Assembly (NCBI GenBank): GCA_900767885.1
Contig: CAAGAU010000001.1
Coordinates: 1 to 26,224, forward strand
From: Clostridia bacterium
GTDB taxonomy: Bacteria > Bacillota > Clostridia > Christensenellales > Borkfalkiaceae
DNA: 26,224 nt
Reading direction: 5' to 3'
The translations under genes were made by a program, and so were the position numbers. The notes under the pieces are model-generated. The model did not search any database. It saw only the letters and a list, made by a program, of their open reading frames with translations, and was not told where the DNA came from. Shown here in pieces: positions 21,832 through 26,224 of this stretch (positions are counted from its first letter, which is position 1; every line of letters begins with the position of its first letter).

Positions 21832-22272
21832 TTAATCTTTCTTATCCCAACCGAGATAAGCAATTAACTCGTCTAAACCTTCGCGCGTAACGCTGTCTAC
21901 GAAAAAAACTTTTTCGCATCCTGCTATCTCCAGCCATTCCTTGGCGAGATTTTTGTCAGCGCCGGGCGAATTTATTTGCGTTACTATACCTATCACCTCG
22001 CGGGTGGCGGTTGCCGTGGACGCGGGCGAATAGAGCGAAAACGGCTCGTTCGCCGCAAGTACGAACCCTATTACGTCAACCTCGTAAGAATACAGCGCGA
22101 GAGCAAATCCGAACTGCTTGTCCTCTATATATTCCCCGGGTGGGTCTATTATATACTGACTGTAATTTACGTACTGCGTTTTGTGGTAGGCTATATCCTC
22201 GCCGTACAGGGCTTGCGTAAGAGTGGTTTTGCCCGCTCCGCTCCTGCCCATGAACATAATCTTCTTTTTCAC
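21832..22272 (-). CDS. EutP/PduV-family small GTPase-like protein
   Basis: 146 aa. P-loop GRSGAGKTT (9-17), G3-like DPPGEY, and a hydrophobic core strand VDVIGFVLAANEPFS. The G4 motif, TKxD in most GTPases, reads VTQINSP here, so guanine recognition may be altered or nucleotide use may be different. The C-terminus ends VDSVTREGLDELIAYLG. PduV and EutP are linked to BMC function (PduV to compartment movement, EutP to acetate kinase-like activity in some reports), but their role is not settled. The start overlaps the stop of the shell gene before it (ATGA). Confidence 0.85.
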   Translation of the reverse strand: MKKKIMFMGRSGAGKTTLTQALYGEDIAYHKTQYVNYSQYIIDPPGEYIEDKQFGFALALYSYEVDVIGFVLAANEPFSLYSPASTATATREVIGIVTQINSPGADKNLAKEWLEIAGCEKVFFVDSVTREGLDELIAYLGWDKKD

Positions 22273-22646
22273 GTCTTGGTCAGGCGGCAGGTGGTAAATT
22301 TAAGCACGTTTTCGGCGTAAGTCAAAACCGCCTCTATGGAAGTCGAAACTTCGGACACGGTGCCCAGTAATATGAGCGTACCGCTGAACCTGTCCACAAA
22401 TCCTATTTCAACGCCGCTCGCCTTTATCGCTATGTCCGCGGTTACTATCGCAGATTCCGCAGGCGTCATGCACACTATGCCTATCGCGTTTTTGGAATAA
22501 TCCACCGCGGGGTTAAGCCCGAGTTTGCGGTACATTATCGGATCGGGATTGGCGATAACGTGCGCAAGCGTGATTTGCTTGCCGGGAACGAGTTCCTGTA
22601 CTATTCTTAATTTTTCTTTTGTCGTAAGTGCCTCGTTTAGTTCCAT
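22269..22646 (-). CDS. PduU/EutS-like circularly permuted BMC-H shell protein
   Basis: 125 aa. It begins with a helix/strand region and the PduU/EutS signature ELVPGKQITLAHVIANP, then KNAIGIVCMTPAESAIVTAD and IGFVDRFSGTLILLGTVSEV. In this permuted family a beta-barrel formed by the N-termini caps the hexamer pore. It is the first gene of the BMC operon, and the -10 box TATAAT ends only 6 nt before its ATG, leaving no SD. No in-frame ATG, GTG or TTG occurs before the VPGKQ motif, so this start is the only one that gives the complete family domain, which implies leaderless translation. Confidence 0.9.
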   Translation of the reverse strand: MELNEALTTKEKLRIVQELVPGKQITLAHVIANPDPIMYRKLGLNPAVDYSKNAIGIVCMTPAESAIVTADIAIKASGVEIGFVDRFSGTLILLGTVSEVSTSIEAVLTYAENVLKFTTCRLTKT

Positions 22647-22652
22647 GGCTTA

Positions 22653-22681
22653 ATTATACACCACAATTAAACGAATGTCAA
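22653..22681 (-). promoter_or_regulatory. Consensus promoter of the BMC operon (leaderless)
   Basis: On the minus strand TTGACA (complement of 22676-22681), exactly 17 bp, TATAAT (complement of 22653-22658). The +1 predicted at 7 bases past the -10 box is position 22646, the A of the first ATG. The -35 box overlaps the left 14-bp operator arm. Confidence 0.85.
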
Positions 22682-22736
22682 CACAAAACAACAAAAAAAT
22701 CAAAAAAATTTTGTGTAAACTCGTTGTTTTGTGTTG
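22679..22736. promoter_or_regulatory. Inverted operator pair, likely DeoR binding sites
   Basis: CAACACAAAACAAC (22679-22692) and its exact reverse complement GTTGTTTTGTGTTG (22723-22736), 44 bp centre to centre, about four helical turns. A third partial copy TTTTGTGT lies between at 22709-22716. TTTGTTTT-like repeats are usual for DeoR-family operators. The left arm covers the -35 box of the BMC promoter, so binding should repress; two in-phase sites allow a loop. Confidence 0.65.
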
Positions 22737-22774
22737 TTTTCATTGTAAAATTTTAAAAAAGCGGCTTAAAATTA

Positions 22775-22803
22775 TTGTTTTTTGATAAAATTTGTTGTAT
22801 AAT
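22775..22803 (+). promoter_or_regulatory. Promoter of the PHP-domain gene (leaderless or nearly)
   Basis: TTGTTT (22775-22780), 17-bp spacer, TATAAT (22798-22803). The predicted +1 is 22810, the A of the ATG used here as start. An ATG 12 nt further on (22822) would have a 12-nt leader with only a weak AGG. Confidence 0.6.
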
Positions 22804-22809
22804 AAGATC

Positions 22810-23523
22810 ATGCAGGCGAAAATGGACTTACATACCCACTCCGTTGCGAGCGGGCATCATACTACCGACACGGTTACGGATATGGCGCGCGAGGCGAAAA
22901 AACGCGGCGCAGAATATCTCGGCATAACCGAACACGCTCCGAAAATGCTCGGCTCGTGCGGCAAGAGTTATTTTTCGTCGCTTTCGTATTCGGACAAAAA
23001 ACTGTTCGGCGTAAATATTTTATACGGCGCGGAACTCAACGTGTTAAGCCGCGACGGCAAAGTCGATCTGGAAAAGTCCGATTGCAAAAATTTAGTCTAT
23101 TGCATAGCCTCACTTCATAAAGAGATTTTTAAATCCCAAAGCGAAGAGGTAAACACGCGCGCGCTCGTAGCCGCCTGCGAAAATCCGCTCGTCAATATTA
23201 TCGGCCACCCCGACGACCCGACTTACGAAATAAATTTTTCACTGTTGACCGACGCCGCCAAAGCGAACGGAACCATTCTCGAATTCAACGCCGTAGGCGT
23301 AAGCAAAAACGGCTACCGCGGTTATAATATTTACGGACTTATAGAAATGCTTTTGCTTTGCGAAAAGAAAGGCGTTTATATCTCGCTCGGCAGCGACAGC
23401 CACGGCAAAGACCATATACTCGACTTTGACAATATATATAAGGTATTGCAAATAGTCAATTTCCCCGACGAATTAGTAGTAAACTACTCGCCCGAAAAAT
23501 TCTTTTCCTTATTAAAAAAATAA
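22810..23523 (+). CDS. PHP-domain phosphoesterase (YcdX/histidinol-phosphatase-like)
   Basis: 237 aa. Metal-binding motifs of the PHP family are intact: MDLHTHSVASGHH near the start, GITEHAP, EFNAVGVS in the middle-late part, IIGHPDDP and SLGSDSHGKDHI near the end. PHP proteins hydrolyse phosphate esters with a trinuclear metal site; the substrate is unknown (YcdX-type rather than DNA polymerase PHP). It is divergent from the BMC operon and shares the control region with it, but has its own terminator, so any role in the same pathway (for example sugar-phosphate dephosphorylation) is inference. Start chosen at ATG 22810 because the promoter places +1 there; upstream TTG codons (22792, 22795) lie before the -10 box and are excluded. 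ATG 22822 is an alternative. Confidence 0.85.
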   Translation: MQAKMDLHTHSVASGHHTTDTVTDMAREAKKRGAEYLGITEHAPKMLGSCGKSYFSSLSYSDKKLFGVNILYGAELNVLSRDGKVDLEKSDCKNLVYCIASLHKEIFKSQSEEVNTRALVAACENPLVNIIGHPDDPTYEINFSLLTDAAKANGTILEFNAVGVSKNGYRGYNIYGLIEMLLLCEKKGVYISLGSDSHGKDHILDFDNIYKVLQIVNFPDELVVNYSPEKFFSLLKK

Positions 23524-23540
23524 ATATCGTTTAAAGTTGC

Positions 23541-23580
23541 GCCGACGGCGAGATTTGTTAATCTCGCCGTCGGCACTTTT
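23541..23580 (+). terminator. Strong terminator after the PHP gene
   Basis: Perfect 15-bp stem GCCGACGGCGAGATT / AATCTCGCCGTCGGC (23541-23555 and 23560-23574), loop TGTT, followed by ACTTTTATA. Confidence 0.9.
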
Positions 23581-23637
23581 ATATATCGGGCAAAAACACC
23601 TCTCTTACAATTTTTGTAAAGTTTTTTTGATGTTTTA

Positions 23638-23667
23638 TTGACAGCGTCGCTATATCTATGCTACCAT
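23638..23667 (+). promoter_or_regulatory. Candidate promoter of the toxin-like gene
   Basis: TTGACA at 23638-23643, 18-bp spacer, TACCAT at 23662-23667 (4 of 6 in the -10). Predicted leader ~65 nt, which includes the 12-bp hairpin just before the SD. The -10 is weak; the region is otherwise A/T-rich and holds no gene. Confidence 0.4.
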
Positions 23668-23673
23668 TTAAGT

Positions 23674-23712
23674 GAAAATCTTATAAGCGTCATATTTTTA
23701 TATAAGATTTTC
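23674..23712 (+). promoter_or_regulatory. 12-bp hairpin in the leader of the toxin-like gene
   Basis: GAAAATCTTATA (23674-23685) and its exact reverse complement TATAAGATTTTC (23701-23712), 15-nt loop, 12 bp before TAAGGAGG. Probably an operator or an RNA structure affecting translation; there is no U-tract, so it is not a terminator. Confidence 0.45.
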
Positions 23713-23738
23713 AAAAATTATGTTAAGGAGGTTTTATT

Positions 23739-24809
23739 GTGAGAAATAATAAAATCAAAAGCAAACTCGTTTCAATTTTTTTAGCCGTAGTTTTATCGCT
23801 CGGTTTTTTACTGCCCTCGTTTCAGATGAATAAAGTTTATGGGTCAAACGAAAGCATTCAAACGACAAATGACGACGATACCGACTATAATCCCTCGGAC
23901 TACGGAATGGATGAATTCCTAAACCAGTTTGACGATTATGAGTGTACGCTGGACACAAATTTAACGGAGGCGTTAGTAAGCGCGACGAAATACGTAGACA
24001 ACTGCACGGAAATTTACAAAACTCGCTTCAATTATTTAGACGATGGGCTTTCGTTCTTTGAAATAACAATTGAAACATACAACAATAGACATGAAAAAGT
24101 CACTGAAGATAATTATATCGCCCGCTTATATTTCGATGAAGAGGAAGACGAATATTACGTAAATTTCGATAACGAGAACATTTCGTTACGCGAACTTATA
24201 GAAGAATACGATATAGAAAGCCGCATAGCCGGTGTGGATGATGTCTCTTTTGCAATTGCGTCGTTAGCCGTGGCAGCTGCGATAATTTGTTATCCCTACA
24301 TAAAACCCATAGTGACAAGGGTCTATTGTTGGATCGTATCATTCTGTCGGTGGCTAAAGGGCGCATTTGTCGCCAAAAACATAAGTACAACCGTTACGTA
24401 TTATCGGATAAACGTTTTTGATCGTGAACTTGATATGGAGAAGGTTGAGAATTGGGACAGCAATCAATATGACGTAGGGAACTATCATTTAGCCATTGTT
24501 TTGGGGCCGGCCGTGTATATTTCAGCGCAAGACGTTACCGAAGGCGAAGCGGTAGGCGTACTAACAATTGAAAAAGAAGTCTATATGGAAGGCTTTAAGT
24601 GTCAATTAAATACCTATACGCGAGAAGAACTAAACGCTAAAAGCATTGCCGAACAAGCAGCGTCAAACAATGGTCTACATGAGGTCGAAAGACATAAATA
24701 TCATGGCGGATCTAAGGCAGGCGTTTATTTTTACCATTATCATCCCGGTCCAAAAGGCATGCGCGGATTGCCACACAGTTTTTTCGGCACACCTGAAATA
24801 AGATTGTAG
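23739..24809 (+). CDS. Secreted toxin-like protein, 356 aa
   Basis: GTG start with an excellent SD (AAGGAGG, 7 nt spacing). Residues 1-35 are a signal peptide (basic start, LVSIFLAVVLSLGFLLPS). Residues ~40-160 are acidic (DDDTDYNPSDYGMDEF; YFDEEEDEYYVNFD). Two hydrophobic helices follow at ~167-207 (VSFAIASLAVAAAIICYPYI; VYCWIVSFCRWL). A globular C-terminal domain ends in YFYHYHPGPKGMRGLPHSFF: His333, His335 and His346 form a H-x-H...HSFFG motif of the kind found at the end of secreted or polymorphic toxins. Similarity to the SAR2788-type putative toxins is suspected from memory, not verified. It is followed after 12 bp by a duplicated-domain protein, fitting a toxin/immunity pair. Codon use is more A/T-rich than in the BMC genes. 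Confidence 0.55.
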   Translation: MRNNKIKSKLVSIFLAVVLSLGFLLPSFQMNKVYGSNESIQTTNDDDTDYNPSDYGMDEFLNQFDDYECTLDTNLTEALVSATKYVDNCTEIYKTRFNYLDDGLSFFEITIETYNNRHEKVTEDNYIARLYFDEEEDEYYVNFDNENISLRELIEEYDIESRIAGVDDVSFAIASLAVAAAIICYPYIKPIVTRVYCWIVSFCRWLKGAFVAKNISTTVTYYRINVFDRELDMEKVENWDSNQYDVGNYHLAIVLGPAVYISAQDVTEGEAVGVLTIEKEVYMEGFKCQLNTYTREELNAKSIAEQAASNNGLHEVERHKYHGGSKAGVYFYHYHPGPKGMRGLPHSFFGTPEIRL

Positions 24810-24821
24810 GAGACACTAATT

Positions 24822-25952
24822 ATGCGTATGAACAAAGATAAAAGAGATGAGGTCAAATTTCTTTGCCTGACACTTGAGAAACCATCCAAAAAGGGGTTAA
24901 GAGAAAAACCTAACCCTTTAAATTTTGACTTTAGTACGTTGCAAGCAAAGGCGATTGAATACAACGCAAAAAACAATTTACCTGTAATAAATAAAAGCGA
25001 TAAAACAATCGCGGAAATAGAAGACGTAATTATAAACAAGTACGGCGGGAAAAAATTAGATACCGATTACTTTTATAATCACCTGAACGATTTTTTTGGG
25101 CCTAAAAGGCAACCCGACCGTTTTAAAACAATGTCTCCGTGCCGGATTATATACGACTTTAACGATGAAATTATTCCCGACGAGTATTTTTATTCGTTTT
25201 ATTTGATTCCCCTAAAAGATGAGTTTAAAAATGTTGACGATTACGACAAGGAGTTGATTGCTTATACCACTTCAACCGACGGTAAATTTGTATACGTTTC
25301 GGGTTTTATGATAGGCTTAATAAATTCTCTCGAATATCATAAGAAATTAGAATGCGACATTGCATTTTGCACAGACGGAAGCCCGCTCTATTACTCCGAC
25401 GTGGTAGACCAAGATGAGGTACGACTTCACATTACTCGCGAATTTATTAAGGAAAACCATCGTTTACAATCAAAAGTAACCGAATACAACTTAAAACATA
25501 ATTTACCCGTAATAAATAAAAGCAGTAAAACGATTGCACAAATAGAGGATGTAATTTTGAACAAGTACGGCGGGAAAAAATTAGATACAACCTATTTTTA
25601 TGAGCACTTAACCGATTTTTTTGGTCCCGCAAGATATCCTGATGGCTTTAAAATGATGTCTCCATGCCAAATTATATTCAGTTTCACCGAAGAAATTATT
25701 CCCGATAAGTATTTTTATTCGTTTTATTTAATACCTCTAAAGGACGAGTTAAAAAAAGTTGACGACTTCGACAAAGAATTGATTGCTTATATCACTTCAT
25801 TCGACGGTAAATTTGTATATGATTCCGGATTTATGACTTGCGTAATAGACTCACTTGAGTTTCATGAGAAATTAACGAACGATATTGCATATTGTGCAGA
25901 CGACGTTCCCATCTATTTTGATTATTGCAACGGCAAATTTCAAGACTTCTGA
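24822..25952 (+). CDS. Two-repeat protein, candidate immunity protein for the upstream toxin
   Basis: 376 aa, cytosolic, acidic, no signal peptide. After a 39-residue N-terminus it consists of two copies of a ~175-residue unit (residues 40-214 and 215-376), roughly 70 % identical by eye. Conserved blocks in both: NLPVINKSxKTIAxIEDVI, NKYGGKKLDT, PLKD and DKELIAY, with shared YFYSFYLIPL. I do not recognise the domain. SD AGGAG is 9 nt before ATG 24822. Small cytosolic proteins directly after secreted toxins are often immunity proteins, and these may be duplicated to match toxin variants; that is inference from position. It might also be a toxin-free orphan repeat protein. Confidence 0.55.
   Translation: MRMNKDKRDEVKFLCLTLEKPSKKGLREKPNPLNFDFSTLQAKAIEYNAKNNLPVINKSDKTIAEIEDVIINKYGGKKLDTDYFYNHLNDFFGPKRQPDRFKTMSPCRIIYDFNDEIIPDEYFYSFYLIPLKDEFKNVDDYDKELIAYTTSTDGKFVYVSGFMIGLINSLEYHKKLECDIAFCTDGSPLYYSDVVDQDEVRLHITREFIKENHRLQSKVTEYNLKHNLPVINKSSKTIAQIEDVILNKYGGKKLDTTYFYEHLTDFFGPARYPDGFKMMSPCQIIFSFTEEIIPDKYFYSFYLIPLKDELKKVDDFDKELIAYITSFDGKFVYDSGFMTCVIDSLEFHEKLTNDIAYCADDVPIYFDYCNGKFQDF
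24939..25949 (+). repeat. Tandem 525-bp coding duplication
   Basis: Unit 1 starts at codon TTG 24939 (LQAKAIEYN), unit 2 at TTA 25464 (LQSKVTEYN), a period of 525 bp = 175 codons. Long DNA stretches are still nearly the same, such as the codons for NKYGGKKLDT and YFYSFYLIPLK, showing recent duplication within the gene. Confidence 0.85.
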
Positions 25953-25997
25953 CAAGCATAGACCTACACGAAATAACGCAAACATTTAAATAAATAT

Positions 25998-26020
25998 CCA
26001 CCCGCAGAGCGGGTGGTTTT
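25998..26020 (+). terminator. Hairpin at the IS element end / terminator
   Basis: CCACCCGC (25998-26005), loop AGA, GCGGGTGG (26009-26016), then TTTTAC. It terminates the two-repeat gene, and the same stem is likely the subterminal hairpin of the IS200/IS605-type element. The next gene on the minus strand (TnpA) ends toward it. Confidence 0.7.
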
Positions 26021-26095
26021 ACATTTTCGGGCATAGCCCTTGTCTACAGGCAACGCACAAGTGCGTCTTTTCTTGGCCTGCCAGCCACGCATTGT

Positions 26096-26224
26096 TTACT
26101 TGCTACCCGTAAACGGGTCTCGCGGATCGAATATGCTCAGTTGATCTGCTTCTCTATCGCCTTTCAACTGATTTGCAACATATTCTTGTATCGCTTTTGT
26201 GTTCTTTCCTACCGTGTCTACGTA
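26096..26224 (-). CDS. tnpA: IS200/IS605 transposase TnpA, C-terminal fragment
   Basis: 42 codons from the window edge to TAA (complement of 26096-26098). The protein reads YVDTVGKNTKAIQEYVANQL and then KGDREADQLSIFDPRDPFTG before the last two residues. The YVDTVG...IQEYVANQ block is the conserved C-terminal helix of Y1 single-strand transposases, in which a nearby Tyr is catalytic (the catalytic region itself is outside the window). Start lies outside the window. Confidence 0.75.
   Translation of the reverse strand, partial: YVDTVGKNTKAIQEYVANQLKGDREADQLSIFDPRDPFTGSK

Larger units (their letters stand above)
25990..26224 (-). mobile_element. IS200/IS605-family element, partial (one end plus 3' part of tnpA)
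   Basis: The block from about 25990 to the window edge holds the hairpin at 25998-26016, a second hairpin ACGCAC/GTGCGT (26053-26066), and the end of a TnpA gene on the minus strand. Subterminal palindromes without terminal inverted repeats are typical of this family, which moves as single-stranded DNA through a Y1 transposase. The exact outer boundary is not defined by the sequence alone. It inserted next to the toxin-like pair. Confidence 0.65.

Noticed and set aside
24939..25949. CRISPR or non-coding tandem repeat
   Set aside because: The repeat is a 525-bp in-frame coding duplication, not short spaced repeats; no CRISPR array was seen anywhere in the window.

Overview
The window looks like the chromosome of an anaerobic, gut-type Clostridia bacterium (Bacillota). 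The supporting signs are TTGACA/TATAAT promoters, AGGAGG-type ribosome binding sites, U-tract terminators, lipoproteins with LTGC/ASGC lipoboxes, and a microcompartment gene order that closely resembles the fucose/rhamnose (GRM5-type) loci known from Clostridia such as Clostridium phytofermentans (comparison from memory, not run). No taxonomic marker in the window allows a species call.

Region 1 (1-6932): the tail of an unknown gene and a 51-residue protein, possibly mobile-element cargo. A minus-strand sugar uptake operon follows: two permeases, a solute-binding lipoprotein and a GH123/DUF4091 lipoprotein. A divergent AraC regulator has a consensus promoter. There is no transport ATPase, so a shared one is probably encoded elsewhere. 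Region 2 (6933-12042): terminators, tRNA-Ala(CGC), then a minus-strand cassette of HPr-kinase-like P-loop protein, SipW/ER-type S26 peptidase, ABC exporter and a frameshifted small membrane protein, then pyruvate kinase with its own terminator and promoter region.

Region 3 (12043-22646) is the core: a bacterial microcompartment (BMC) locus on the minus strand. Order of transcription: PduU/EutS-like shell protein, EutP/PduV-like GTPase, class II aldolase, CoA-acylating aldehyde dehydrogenase, Zn alcohol dehydrogenase, four BMC-H shell proteins, PduL, BMC-P pentamer, PduS-like flavo/Fe-S protein, PduT-like BMC-T, terminator; then DeoR regulator, ParA ATPase and a small Cys-tailed protein. The four enzymes (aldolase, both dehydrogenases, PduL) carry short amphipathic termini that look like encapsulation peptides. 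The likely path is sugar-1-phosphate to DHAP plus lactaldehyde, then reduction to 1,2-propanediol and oxidation through lactyl-CoA and lactyl-phosphate. No glycyl radical diol dehydratase or activase is present, although GRM5 loci usually have one. The ParA plus small low-complexity protein at the end is a candidate McdAB-type positioning system for the compartment.

Region 4 (22647-22809) is a divergent control region. Both flanking genes have a TATAAT box placed so that the predicted transcript start falls on the A of an ATG, suggesting leaderless mRNAs. A perfect 14-bp inverted repeat pair 44 bp apart overlaps one -35 box and is the best candidate for the DeoR operator. A PHP-domain phosphoesterase follows on the plus strand.

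Region 5 (23524-26224) is accessory DNA: a secreted, toxin-like protein with a HYHP...HSFFG tail, followed at once by a protein made of two copies of a ~175-residue unit (candidate duplicated immunity protein), and the end of an IS200/IS605-type element with its hairpin and the last 42 codons of TnpA.
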